Below, piece by piece: positions 33,027-42,075 of a stretch of DNA of 64,000 bases (within the stretch, counting starts at the first letter, position 1; every line of letters begins with the position of its first letter). The notes below the pieces were generated by a model. The model saw nothing but the letters and a program-made list of their open reading frames with translations, ran no database searches and had not been told where the DNA came from. Where the stretch lies: assembly GCA_046293135.1 (NCBI GenBank), contig JBKBPR010000001.1, positions 434,001 to 498,000 on the forward strand, in the 5' to 3' direction. Source of the stretch: UBA2638 sp046293135 (GTDB taxonomy: Bacteria; Pseudomonadota; Alphaproteobacteria; Micavibrionales; Micavibrionaceae). The position numbers were made by a program, and so were the translations under genes.

Positions 33027-34066
33027 GGCGTATTCGGCTCTTTTTGGCGTTTTTGCGCTATGGTCTTCGTCAGGCACTCAAGCAGCGCGGCGGGGTTATC
33101 AAAGGTAATCTCGATCCTTATAACCTTGAGCAGCGCCTCTATATCCGTATTTTTCAAGCGCATAAAATCTTTTTCAGTGGTGACCAAAGCGGCGCAGTGC
33201 TTGCTGGCGACGGATTTGAGCGCATCCAAGTCTTTTTGTGTATAGGCATGATGATCGGCAAAGGGAATGAATTCGGCGATCTGATACCCCGCAGAATGCA
33301 AGAAATGATAGAATTTTTGCGGCTGCCCCAATCCGCAAAACGCAACGATGGGGGTATCAAGCGGCGGCAAGCTCTCACTCACGGCCTTGACATGAGCGTG
33401 AAATAACGGTTTTTCAGGCGGGAGGAGCGCTCTCACGTTATTCTTGTCCTTGCCGATCAGCACAACCGCATCGGATTTCGCAAAAGCCTGACTAAGCGGC
33501 TCTCTGAGAGGGCCTGCTGGCAGGGTTTGCAAATTGCCAAATCCGCTTAGCCCATCGACGACCAACAGGCTGAAATCTTTCTCAAGGCCTAGATTTTGCA
33601 GGCCATCATCAAGAATAATGGCGTTGAAATCTGGGCTTTGCGCGGCGAGTTTTGCCCCTTCAGCGCGGTTTTTCGACAAGATGGTTGCGCCGTGAGCCGC
33701 CAGCAGCAGGCTTTCATCGCCCGCCTGTGCAAAGCTATGTACTTTCGGGTCAATCAGAACGGGGCTTTGCAGGCTCGATTTATAGCCGCGCGTGATGAAG
33801 ACTGGATTGTTGTATTGCTCCCCCGCGCTCAAAAGCTTGTGTAAGGCGATGGTCGTCGGGGTTTTTCCGCTTCCCCCCGCAACGGCGTTGCCGACACAAA
33901 TCACGGGCAAGGCGCTGGAATAAGGGGGTTTGAGCGATTGGTTGAAGCTGTGCAAGCGCTGATAAACGCTTGAGAGCGGCCTTAAAGCGCGTTCCAGGGG
34001 CGGCGCGTGGCTGCTTTGTGGCGACCTGTACCAGAATGCGGGGGTTTTGAGTGATAAAAGCGGCAT
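33020..34066 (-). CDS. lpxK: Tetraacyldisaccharide 4'-kinase
   Basis: Phosphorylates the 4' position of the lipid A disaccharide at the inner membrane. The 348-residue protein begins MPLLSLKTPAFWYR, the usual LpxK N-terminus. It has the P-loop CVGNAVAGGSGKTPTTIAL (a characteristic GGxGKTP), ILDDGLQN for Walker B, and the AFCGLGQPQKFY segment. ATG 34066 lies 4 bp after the waaA stop; the open frame extends 14 codons further into waaA without similarity. Confidence 0.94.
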   Translation of the reverse strand: MPLLSLKTPAFWYRSPQSSHAPPLERALRPLSSVYQRLHSFNQSLKPPYSSALPVICVGNAVAGGSGKTPTTIALHKLLSAGEQYNNPVFITRGYKSSLQSPVLIDPKVHSFAQAGDESLLLAAHGATILSKNRAEGAKLAAQSPDFNAIILDDGLQNLGLEKDFSLLVVDGLSGFGNLQTLPAGPLREPLSQAFAKSDAVVLIGKDKNNVRALLPPEKPLFHAHVKAVSESLPPLDTPIVAFCGLGQPQKFYHFLHSAGYQIAEFIPFADHHAYTQKDLDALKSVASKHCAALVTTEKDFMRLKNTDIEALLKVIRIEITFDNPAALLECLTKTIAQKRQKEPNTPC

Positions 34067-34070
34067 GGGC

Positions 34071-35393
34071 TTAATCTTGCACCGCATTGAGCAGCGGTTC
34101 AAGCGCATTCATCACCGTGTCGATCACGCCCGCCTTGGCGGTGGCAAAGCTATGGGCTTTGTCCTGCAGGGTCTTTAAACGTGCGGGGTCGGTGAACAGC
34201 GCCTCCAATGCAGGCGCCAGCTCTGATGGTTCTTTCAAGCGCAGCGCGGCCTGTGCCGCCCTCATATCATCAAAGATTTCCTGCAAATTCTGGATATTCT
34301 TGCCGTATAAAACGGCGCAATTATGAAGCGCGGCCTCAATCGGGTTGTGACCGCCGCCGCCATCATGGCTGAAGCTGCGGCCAATACAGGCGATGGGGGC
34401 AAGCTTGTAAAATAGTCCCAACTCGCCAAGCGTATCGGCGATATAAAGCGCGGTGTTTTGATTGGGCAGCTTTTTATTCTGGCCGCGGAAGTCTATTTTG
34501 AGAGGAGGGGTGGCGTTTTGTGCGGCTTCCGCAGCATTACCCTGTAAGGCTTCCAAGGCGGATTGGATTTGACTGCGCCGCTCCGGATGTCTCGGCACGA
34601 TAATCGTCAGAAGATCGGGCAACTTTTCCAGCAGGCTTTGATGGGCGCGATAGGCGAGCGCCTCCTCACCGTCATGGGTGCTGGCATATACCCAGACCGG
34701 ACGGCTGCTGATGGCGGATTGGATATCCATGAGGGCGGCTTCGTCATAGGGCAGGGGATCGGCGCTATATTTCAGGTTATCGGTTGTGAGAACCTTATCG
34801 GGCGCGGCGCCGAGATTGAGATAGTATCCTTTATCGCTATCCGTTTGCGTGAGGATGGTATGGAACGTTGAGAGCATCGGGGTAATCAGCGATTTCAAGC
34901 GCTTCCATCGACCATAGGAGCGCGGGGAGAGCTTGGCATTGACGAGCGCGGCGGGGATGCTTCGCCGTTTAATGCCGCTTAGCATATTCGGCCATAGCTC
35001 GGATTCCATCCATAAGCATAAATCGGGCTGCCAATGATTGAGAAACCGCTCAACCCAATGCGGATGATCGAGCGGGTAATATTGATGAATCGCGCCATTG
35101 GGGAGCTTTTGCGCCATGAGCTCGGCGGAGGTTTTTGTGCCTGTTGTAATCAGAATAGCGCAATTTGGCATGCGGGCAGTGATTTTGCCGATCACGATCA
35201 GCGCTGCTTGCGCTTCCCCTACACTGGCGGCGTGTATCCAGACAAGCTTTCCCTTGGGGCGCGGCTGTGAGGCAAAGCCTTTGCGCTCGGCGATGCGCTG
35301 AGGATCTTCTTTGCCTTTATTCAGACGCGAACGCAAAAGCCCGTGAAATGCTGGCGCTGCGGCGAAGGTCGCTATTTTGTATATTTGAAACAT
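34071..35393 (-). CDS. waaA: 3-deoxy-D-manno-octulosonic acid transferase
   Basis: Transfers Kdo from CMP-Kdo to lipid A precursor. The 440-residue GT-B glycosyltransferase begins with a membrane-proximal helix and has the N-terminal signature WIHAASVGEAQAA with the catalytic Glu. ESELWPNML, the acceptor-side LVNAKLSPRSYGRWK region, and the GGHNPIEAALHNCAVLYGK block of the C-terminal domain (cut as GGGGHNPIEAA) follow. It leads the waaA-lpxK-lpxL-gor series with tight spacing. Confidence 0.94.
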   Translation of the reverse strand: MFQIYKIATFAAAPAFHGLLRSRLNKGKEDPQRIAERKGFASQPRPKGKLVWIHAASVGEAQAALIVIGKITARMPNCAILITTGTKTSAELMAQKLPNGAIHQYYPLDHPHWVERFLNHWQPDLCLWMESELWPNMLSGIKRRSIPAALVNAKLSPRSYGRWKRLKSLITPMLSTFHTILTQTDSDKGYYLNLGAAPDKVLTTDNLKYSADPLPYDEAALMDIQSAISSRPVWVYASTHDGEEALAYRAHQSLLEKLPDLLTIIVPRHPERRSQIQSALEALQGNAAEAAQNATPPLKIDFRGQNKKLPNQNTALYIADTLGELGLFYKLAPIACIGRSFSHDGGGGHNPIEAALHNCAVLYGKNIQNLQEIFDDMRAAQAALRLKEPSELAPALEALFTDPARLKTLQDKAHSFATAKAGVIDTVMNALEPLLNAVQD

Positions 35394-35456
35394 GACAGCA
35401 GATTAAGCCGTCCGCACGACAAAGGCTAACATTTTTAAAATACCGCGATCAGAATA

Positions 35457-36386
35457 TTACGGTACGCAACTTCCGCTCGCTGTTGGCGTGCCACCTCCCC
35501 CTCCACTCGGCTGATACATACAGCCTGGCTGAATACAAACGCCTTCGAAGTATTCCCGTGGATCTTGGTGCTGTCTTCTAACCGTCACCCCAGTTGCAAT
35601 AGGTGGAAAATCATCATCTCCGCAGCTGGCGGCATCAAAATTGCGAATATAAGTTAGTGTGTTGTCTCTCGGCCATGCAGGGTCAGCATCTGGGTTTAAG
35701 CCCGCGCGGTCAATTGCCGTTCGATATAGGCTTGTTGGTTCACCTGCGCAAGGACTTAGAAGAGGGCGCGAATTTGTTGCGGTTGTGTAATGTTCAAAAG
35801 TAAAAAAACCGTCTTGTTCCATTTCTTGGAAATTATAACATTTTGCCGCCATCCAGACCTGTTGCATTATATCGCATTCGTAATTGCGACCGTTTGGAAT
35901 GGTTGTATACGTACTTGGATCGGCAAATTGCGGAGAGGTAATACGGTGACCCAATAATCTTCTTTGGCCGCCAACGGCAAAATTACTTTGTAAGTAATTT
36001 GCCATTGCTCTGGACACAAGCGCTTCTAGCGCTCTATTCATATGTACATCTTGATCGGAGCCGAGTACATCATCCCCCCAACGCGTATTCTCGCTAAACA
36101 TTTCGTCCGCATGATCGGCCAGTTCAAACAGGTACCCATGAAAACATGTGTAAGCCAACACGCTGTCAGGTTTGAAAATCAGATTTTGGTTTTGGGTGAT
36201 TTCCCGTTGGGCTTCTAACCAAGCACGTTGCTCAAGCGATTGAAAATAGTTAGCGTCACAGGGGCTGTCTGCAATATCTTGTGCGAATGATTTTTCAGTG
36301 ATGCTGAAAACAAGAATTAAGCCAAGCACAAAAGTATAAAATAAGCAGGTTTTTGTGTGTTTTGAGCGATAAAGCTGTGTTTGCAT
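35457..36386 (-). CDS. Exported protein A of a paralogous pair, unknown family
   Basis: A 309-residue protein with a long N-region and a signal peptide ending near SFAQ (residues 16-35). The mature part shares a clear pattern with the neighbour at 36454: RAWLEAQRE, KPDSVLAYTC, SENTRW, IMQQVWMAAKCYNF, and near the end CIQPGCMYQPSGGGG. The Gly-rich tail after the last Cys pair is low-complexity. Ten or so cysteines suggest disulphides. I do not recognise the family or a catalytic motif. The composition is AT-richer than the waaA region next door. Confidence 0.65.
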   Translation of the reverse strand: MQTQLYRSKHTKTCLFYTFVLGLILVFSITEKSFAQDIADSPCDANYFQSLEQRAWLEAQREITQNQNLIFKPDSVLAYTCFHGYLFELADHADEMFSENTRWGDDVLGSDQDVHMNRALEALVSRAMANYLQSNFAVGGQRRLLGHRITSPQFADPSTYTTIPNGRNYECDIMQQVWMAAKCYNFQEMEQDGFFTFEHYTTATNSRPLLSPCAGEPTSLYRTAIDRAGLNPDADPAWPRDNTLTYIRNFDAASCGDDDFPPIATGVTVRRQHQDPREYFEGVCIQPGCMYQPSGGGGGTPTASGSCVP

Positions 36387-36453
36387 TAAATTCCACCTTA
36401 ACTACCTTAATTTAAATTATAGTCCATTTTAATGTTTGATAGCAAACTCGTTA

Positions 36454-37452
36454 TTATGGTGATCTTCTGCACGACCCGCTAGAAGCACTATAGTAACATC
36501 CCGGGTTTATGCATAGAAATTCTTGCTCTGGAGTTGTAGTCATTGTCACGCCAGAGGGCAAATCATCGGTTGGCCCCGTTATTGAAATATCATAAGCTTC
36601 AAAACTTAAGCCAGTCGGAATAGCAGAGCCACACGATTCACCGCTATCCATAGGCCTAATCATATCGGTGAGGGGATCTAGAACGTCAAAGCTCGCTGCA
36701 GAGAACGCTGGCCCAGGATTGCGGGCAGTTTCAATCAGTTCTGATGTTATGACAGTGTTGTCGCAAACTTCCGGAAGCGTTCTCGGGTCATTTGAAACCA
36801 GTTCGTCAAACGTCATAAAAAGGGTTGATGCGGCAGGAAAATTAAAGCATTTCGCGAGCTGCCATACTTGCGTCATAGTCGAACAAGCGTAATCCCCCGG
36901 GGAAACGGAATCCTGCATAGCTGTCATAGTACCACCAGAGCCCCCCAAAGAGTTGTGGTCAAAGTTTGAATCGATGTATTCGGTGATTGTATGGCTGAGC
37001 ATGTCATCTAGCCTTGGAACGATATGACCCGTACCCATGAAAACGCGTAAAGGTATCCGGTCTGGGTTGCCGGCCGCCGCAAATCGAATATTGAGAGGAA
37101 CAATGGCGTTTTGCCAGCGTGTTGTTTCAGAAAATAATGGTGGCGCGTGCCGGGCTAAATGATTAACGAACCTGTCAATACATGTATATTGTAGCGTGCT
37201 ATCCGGCTTACGAATATAGGTTTGGTTCATAATGTTTTCCCGCTGAGCCTCCAGAAAAGCCCGCGCATATATCTGGTTCATAAAGTCACCGTCGCAGCTT
37301 TCTGCTTCACCTCGCTTATCGTCGTTATCGGATGATGGGGGCTCATACTCTGTATGGATGCATGGCGCGCCCGCCACACATTGTGCCAAAGCATGGGAGG
37401 AATAGCAGAACAAGAAGAAGCTTAAGGTCAATAATTTCAGGATATGTTTCAT
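36454..37452 (-). CDS. Exported protein B of a paralogous pair, unknown family
   Basis: A 332-residue protein with a signal peptide (hydrophobic residues 5-20, cleavage near ALAQ), paralogous to the protein at 35457. Shared segments are RAFLEAQRE, KPDSTLQYTC, FSETTRW, TMTQVWQLAKCFNF and CINPGCYYSASSG. The same Cys positions recur, so the fold is probably disulphide-bonded in the periplasm or outside the cell. It overlaps the gene at 37449 by 4 bases (ATGA), which places the three in one expression unit. Function unknown. Confidence 0.65.
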   Translation of the reverse strand: MKHILKLLTLSFFLFCYSSHALAQCVAGAPCIHTEYEPPSSDNDDKRGEAESCDGDFMNQIYARAFLEAQRENIMNQTYIRKPDSTLQYTCIDRFVNHLARHAPPLFSETTRWQNAIVPLNIRFAAAGNPDRIPLRVFMGTGHIVPRLDDMLSHTITEYIDSNFDHNSLGGSGGTMTAMQDSVSPGDYACSTMTQVWQLAKCFNFPAASTLFMTFDELVSNDPRTLPEVCDNTVITSELIETARNPGPAFSAASFDVLDPLTDMIRPMDSGESCGSAIPTGLSFEAYDISITGPTDDLPSGVTMTTTPEQEFLCINPGCYYSASSGSCRRSP

Positions 37453-37925
37453 TGCGAATGCTCCTGATTGAATAAGACGTATCTAGCAGCATTATTATTC
37501 CATTTTGCGACATCAAAAGAGAAATGATTGCGGTTATTTTGATAAATATTCAGGTTGCGCACGCCCGATGTTGTATTATTGGATATCTTTACATCTCTAG
37601 CAGTAAAACTTCCGATTTCTATAAGCTGATTTTGCGCCGTATTTGCGAATATCAGAAATGGGCATAATAGCTGAGCCTCTATACAGTTTTTATCGCTCAC
37701 GATGTACTCATTAATGAAGTCATTATTCAGATCGTATTTTGCGATAGCAGGAGTTGAAATAGCGTCTAAGCCTTTGAGCGTAACATGTTCTTTGATTAAA
37801 GATGTAGCGCTATCATTATAGGGAACGTTAAAGTTTAGGCTCTCAAGTGCAAAAGCACTCGAGGACGCTGTTAGCATCGCTACCAGTAATGGAGTTAGAA
37901 AAATAGGGTGCCCGAATATTTTCAC
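37449..37925 (-). CDS. Exported protein with an FG-GAP-like segment, unknown
   Basis: A 158-residue protein with a signal peptide ending near AFALE. The segment AKYDLNNDFINEYIVSDKNC resembles the Ca-binding loop of FG-GAP/VCBS repeats (DLNxDxxxEYIV), a pattern-level match only. The two cysteines 8-9 residues apart could pair. Its stop overlaps the start of the downstream exported paralogue by 4 bases, so it leads that small operon. Confidence 0.55.
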   Translation of the reverse strand: MKIFGHPIFLTPLLVAMLTASSSAFALESLNFNVPYNDSATSLIKEHVTLKGLDAISTPAIAKYDLNNDFINEYIVSDKNCIEAQLLCPFLIFANTAQNQLIEIGSFTARDVKISNNTTSGVRNLNIYQNNRNHFSFDVAKWNNNAARYVLFNQEHSQ

Positions 37926-38004
37926 TTTAACCGTAAAACTTATTATCCAATAATTATATCAGATTTTTGAAAGTTTCGGCAAAGTCTTTCCGTTAAAAAG
38001 ATGC

Positions 38005-38229
38005 TTATGCAGCATCTTTAAGGTCGATATCAAGTATAGACATATTCATGTCGTATGAGGTTTCACCATCTTCCTCATTTTTATAGATAAGGGCTATAAA
38101 CTCGCCATTTAGCAAAACCTCAGCTGAATCTGAGGCTTTATCTCTTAGTTTTAACGCAAAACCCGTGTGTCCGAACTTGTTTTGAAGATATTTTTGAATT
38201 TGTGACATTTCTTCGGGTTTAAATTGCAT
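38005..38229 (-). CDS. DUF3126 family protein
   Basis: A 74-residue soluble protein whose whole length follows the DUF3126 pattern of alphaproteobacteria: an N-terminal helix EEMSQIQKYLQNKFG, the SAEVLLNGEFIALIYKNEED strand region, and the end SYDMNMSILDIDL. The family has no established function. A purine-rich GGAGAAT site precedes ATG 38229. Confidence 0.85.
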   Translation of the reverse strand: MQFKPEEMSQIQKYLQNKFGHTGFALKLRDKASDSAEVLLNGEFIALIYKNEEDGETSYDMNMSILDIDLKDAA

Positions 38230-38279
38230 GATATTCTCCTGATTTATTGATTTTATTGATATTTAGTCTACTTTTTCAC

Positions 38280-39071
38280 TTAAGCGGCGATTTTATCCTG
38301 ATTTTCCAACACTCCAGATCTTACAGCATCGTAGCATGAAATGGAAAGAGCCTTTCTGTCGGGATATTGAGCGCTTTCGTGAGGCTGGTGAAATTTTAGA
38401 ATAATTTTAGCCCCCTTGCTTTTTGCGAAAAGCCATAAATGATTTGGCAAAGGGGTATCCATTTCTTTATGCCAAGCATAAATATCCCGAATGGCTTGAT
38501 TGTCTATATTGCTCTCTCCGTTTACGCTTCGTAAAATTATTGAAAAAGGCTGTATAGGTAAGAGCTTCTCATTGTTTTTCAGGGCTAATGAAAAAAGACT
38601 GGATTTGAATGGGTCAACATCGCGCCCATCTGTTGATGTTCCCTCAGGAAATAAGATCAGGCTTTTCCCGTTTGTGAGCATTGAATCGAGGCTATCCGCC
38701 TCTTTTACAGCAGCATTGCGTGATCGATCAATGAAGGCGGTTTGTTGTAGTTTTGATAGAAAGCCGAATACTGGCCAGCGAGAAACATCTTTTTTCGCAA
38801 CAAATGAGGCTTTGAGAACGCTGCCGATTACGGGGATATCGAGATAGGATAAATGGTTACTCACATAAATGATTTGTTTATTTCTGCTGGGAGCACCCTC
38901 TACTAACACGCTGAGCCTGAAAATAGCGCAAACGAGCTTATGCCATATGTAAGGCAGTGCGTATGATGCCTGGCTTTTGCTGACAGCAAGCACGAGAATT
39001 TGAATGGGAACAAAAATCGCGCATAACAAAAAAAATGCAATGAATTTACTAAGAGCAATAAGGCTACGCAT
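38280..39071 (-). CDS. olsA: 1-acyl-sn-glycerol-3-phosphate acyltransferase family protein (OlsA-like)
   Basis: A 263-residue membrane-anchored acyltransferase with an N-terminal hydrophobic segment, the catalytic NHLSYLD (HX4D) motif and the FPEGTST substrate-binding motif. It starts 6 bp after an OlsB homologue, so the likely reaction is O-acylation of lyso-ornithine lipid to ornithine lipid. The same fold also makes phosphatidic acid (PlsC), so the gene name rests on the neighbour. Confidence 0.75.
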   Translation of the reverse strand: MRSLIALSKFIAFFLLCAIFVPIQILVLAVSKSQASYALPYIWHKLVCAIFRLSVLVEGAPSRNKQIIYVSNHLSYLDIPVIGSVLKASFVAKKDVSRWPVFGFLSKLQQTAFIDRSRNAAVKEADSLDSMLTNGKSLILFPEGTSTDGRDVDPFKSSLFSLALKNNEKLLPIQPFSIILRSVNGESNIDNQAIRDIYAWHKEMDTPLPNHLWLFAKSKGAKIILKFHQPHESAQYPDRKALSISCYDAVRSGVLENQDKIAA

Positions 39072-39077
39072 ATCTCA

Positions 39078-39929
39078 TCAATCTGTTTTATTGTTAGACG
39101 AAGGTTTTTGCGTTTGCTTTGGCTGAGATGGGATTACCTTCTCTATTTTGCGCTCATAATGTTTGCGATATCGATCGGTTACAAGGTGGCATTGAGCAAC
39201 AATGCACACATCAGTTGTTTTGAATTGCGGGTCAATAACCGCTCCGTCGCCAATCATTGCACCTACGCGAAGGTAGCCTTTGATCAAAGGAGGTAAATCT
39301 GAAAAGGCTGCTTTTATATTGATATCATCTTTTGGGAGAATATTCATATTAATATAGCGATCATCAATCGCTTTTGGGCGTAAGGATTCATCGATAAGGT
39401 GATAGTGGTACATATAAGATAGCGGCTGTGCGAGCGCCTCTATATCTGTGTTGTGAAGGCTAGCGCACCCAAACATGATGTCTATATCATGATCACTGAT
39501 ATAGTCAGCAATACCTTGCCATAAAAGCTGAAGCACTGATCCTGCGCGATAAGGCGGTAGCACACAAGATCGTCCTAGCTCCATAAGATTTAAGCCTGTA
39601 TCGAGAAGCTTGCTTAAGTCATATTCTCCGCTCGAATAAAACCGATCACCTTTTTTAAGGCTTTTTTGAGTCATAAGCCTATATGTCCCGACGATTTTTT
39701 CATCTCCGCCGTCGGTGTCTGTCACGATTAAATGGTCGGCAATCTTATCGAACTCATCGAAGTCACGCTCAAGCTTAATCATTTCTTCTGAAGGAATAGC
39801 CCCGTATTCTTCATAGAATACTTTATATCTTAGGTTTTGTGCAGCTTGCAGCTCAGAATCATCTTGAACAAGGCGAACTTTAATTCCCTTTAAAGAGTTA
39901 TCAGTGCGATGTGTTGTGGCATGTTCCAT
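39078..39929 (-). CDS. olsB: Ornithine N-alpha-acyltransferase (OlsB-like)
   Basis: A 283-residue GNAT-fold acyltransferase. LRYKVFYEEYGA, the ITDTDGGDEKIVGTYRLM strand pair (cut as KIVGTYRLM), LMELGRSCVLPPYRAG and the long MFGCASLHNTD segment are the pattern of OlsB, which joins a 3-hydroxy fatty acid from acyl-ACP to the alpha-amino group of ornithine. With OlsA, 6 bp downstream, it makes ornithine lipid, a phosphorus-free membrane lipid. The family also contains hemolysin-annotated proteins. The C-terminal tail is Gln/Ser/Lys-rich and not conserved. Confidence 0.8.
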   Translation of the reverse strand: MEHATTHRTDNSLKGIKVRLVQDDSELQAAQNLRYKVFYEEYGAIPSEEMIKLERDFDEFDKIADHLIVTDTDGGDEKIVGTYRLMTQKSLKKGDRFYSSGEYDLSKLLDTGLNLMELGRSCVLPPYRAGSVLQLLWQGIADYISDHDIDIMFGCASLHNTDIEALAQPLSYMYHYHLIDESLRPKAIDDRYINMNILPKDDINIKAAFSDLPPLIKGYLRVGAMIGDGAVIDPQFKTTDVCIVAQCHLVTDRYRKHYERKIEKVIPSQPKQTQKPSSNNKTD

Positions 39930-40060
39930 GAAGATTAAACTATGTCCGTATATGAGCTATAAATTCAAACTAATTCTCATCAATAGCGAATTTTTTGTGT
40001 GCATTCTAGCTTTAAATGGCAATCTGCATTTTAGGCGGGCTTTATAAGAGGGGCAAGGTT

Positions 40061-41821
40061 TTAGTTTGAAGGGGCGTTTGGCGAGCTATTTTGCTCGTCA
40101 GTTTTTTTAATGATCAGAGGTTTTTGAAAATAGGACGGGTGAACTTTTGATACAAGATCTTTTATTTCTTGCTCGTCTTTATCGTGTGTAATGACGAGTG
40201 TAAATTCCATGAGATCATTTAAGAAGTCACGAATGCTTTCTCGTGTTTCAATATCAAATGATCGTTTTTCAATTTTCACCAAGCGACTTAAAATATTTGT
40301 AATATCTTTAATGTCTGTATCCGTGAAGCTATTATTTTTAGCATCTTTATCATTGCCAAGCTTCTCAAGAGCCTCTTTTACAATCCGAATGTTGTTCTCA
40401 AGAGAAACTCTTTGCGCATTCTTTCTTGCCATCTTAGAGCGCTCACTTTGTAAACGATTGAAAATTTCAATGCGGCGTGTGCAAATATGGTTTGTCACTG
40501 CGACGGAGAGCACGGTTGTTAATAAATAAAAGCTTCCAACAGTATAATCTGAAGCCTGAGCTGCATTTTGAAATGCCTCAATTGTCATTTTTCCGAGATC
40601 ATAGACAAAATATGTTTCCCCGGCTTTTGCGGCGCTGTTGAATGCGCTCGACTTTATGTCCTTTTTTCTGTTGCGCAAAATACGTTGATACTCTCTGTCC
40701 AGTTTATGGATGTTCACAGGGCTTTCTGTATGAACAGGTTGTACCTTTAGATGCATATCAGAGGTTTTTAGCGGTGGCGTATTGTCATTTGCATTCATAA
40801 AGAGTGATGTCGCGCCACCAGCCATAACCGCATTCGAGTGAGTTGCTTGCTCTAGTAAAGGATCATTGCTCGTTTGTTCTGGTAATGCCGATGCAGCTTT
40901 AAAATATTTAGAATAAACACCGTGTATAGGCGTTACGATGGCGTAATCTAATAGTTGATGTGCCTCAATGACTGTGGAAGCCGTGTATGTACCTATGATC
41001 CCAAAGTGACTGGCGTGAAAGCATTCAAGAATGCTCAGTATTTTTCCTTGCTGAATGTCACTTTTTTTTACGGATAGCGCGTCTTGTTTCAGTTTAGAGA
41101 GGGATGGAAATAGCTTGGCTACGTCTTGTAATGATGCGCGTAAAAAATTGCCGAAAGCTTTTTTATACGAGATTTCCTGAATACCGTTTTTTATTTTATA
41201 GGCTGAGTTTCTCAAGGTTTTGAAGAAAAAATAAGCGCTTTTTTTAGGGGATCTTTTCACGAGTTTTAAGCCAAAACGGGCATTTTTCTTCTGTTTTTCA
41301 AAAAAATCATGAAGTGTTGCGTGAATTGGCCTTGATCGTGAAATGCTTTGCTCAATAAGTTTTTCACGATCGTGATCTATTTTACGATTAAGCATTTCCG
41401 GGTCTGTTTGCAGCTCTAGGCCTACAACGTGAAAAATTCTTGCATCTGAATAGCCATTTTGCTCTCTAAAATGCTGGTCAATTTTCTTTGCTCGGACGAG
41501 ATTCCTTGCAAAATTCATTGCCTCATCATGACCCCGGTAAAACTCGTAAAAGACGGGGGTTGTTTTCAGCATGGCAACAATAGATGCCGGATCAAGCATC
41601 AATGTTCCAAGTATTATAGGGGAATCTGAAATCGCTTCATAAACGGCGTTTCTTTTTGCACTTTGTGCGGCGGCCAATTGATGGCGTATGTGTCCCTCAA
41701 CCTCAGAATATATATTCTCAGCTTCAACGGTATTCTTGTTCCTATACAGCTCAGCATAGGGGTCTTTTAAAATTGTTGCGGGCAATTGCCCACGACTCAG
41801 ATCATTAAGATGAACTCTCAT
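40061..41821 (-). CDS. Large orphan protein with central membrane segments, unknown
   Basis: A 586-residue protein I cannot place. It is Lys/Asn/Ser-rich, with basic helical stretches (KKNARFGLKLVKRSPKKSAY), a hydrophobic segment around ASHFGIIGTYTASTVIEA, another near YTVGSFYLLTTVLSVAVTN, and a coiled-coil-like C-terminal part (LENNIRIVKEALEKLG, ITNILSRLVKIEKR). There is no signal peptide at the N-terminus. Its start overlaps the stop of a 66-residue ORF as ATGA, so the two are coupled. The composition is AT-rich like the pilus region. Confidence 0.6.
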   Translation of the reverse strand: MRVHLNDLSRGQLPATILKDPYAELYRNKNTVEAENIYSEVEGHIRHQLAAAQSAKRNAVYEAISDSPIILGTLMLDPASIVAMLKTTPVFYEFYRGHDEAMNFARNLVRAKKIDQHFREQNGYSDARIFHVVGLELQTDPEMLNRKIDHDREKLIEQSISRSRPIHATLHDFFEKQKKNARFGLKLVKRSPKKSAYFFFKTLRNSAYKIKNGIQEISYKKAFGNFLRASLQDVAKLFPSLSKLKQDALSVKKSDIQQGKILSILECFHASHFGIIGTYTASTVIEAHQLLDYAIVTPIHGVYSKYFKAASALPEQTSNDPLLEQATHSNAVMAGGATSLFMNANDNTPPLKTSDMHLKVQPVHTESPVNIHKLDREYQRILRNRKKDIKSSAFNSAAKAGETYFVYDLGKMTIEAFQNAAQASDYTVGSFYLLTTVLSVAVTNHICTRRIEIFNRLQSERSKMARKNAQRVSLENNIRIVKEALEKLGNDKDAKNNSFTDTDIKDITNILSRLVKIEKRSFDIETRESIRDFLNDLMEFTLVITHDKDEQEIKDLVSKVHPSYFQKPLIIKKTDEQNSSPNAPSN

Positions 41822-42018
41822 CGCTCATACTTACCCTGAATAAAATTGTTCATTTTTATGAATGGGAATAAGCTATGCTTTGAGAATAAATAGTTTTCTA
41901 TTGTCGCTTTCCGCAAGGTTGCGGTGCTTGTGTTAAATCCATATATTTCTGAAGCAGCCATACTCATATCTCTAATATTTGAATGGCCAGAGTATAGCAA
42001 ATATGCGCCAAAAGTCAA
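41818..42018 (-). CDS. 66-residue protein coupled to the orphan gene
   Basis: A short frame overlapping the start of the 586-residue orphan by 4 bases (ATGA). The sequence is polar with a few aromatic residues (YGFNTSTATLRKATIENYLF) and no recognisable domain. The overlap supports co-translation. No good ribosome binding site is visible before ATG 42018, so coding status is likely but not sure. Confidence 0.4.
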   Translation of the reverse strand: MTFGAYLLYSGHSNIRDMSMAASEIYGFNTSTATLRKATIENYLFSKHSLFPFIKMNNFIQGKYER

Positions 42019-42075
42019 ATATTATGCAAATTGAATGTATTTGCACTTGGCAAAAGATAAAAAAGCGAAAGGCTG

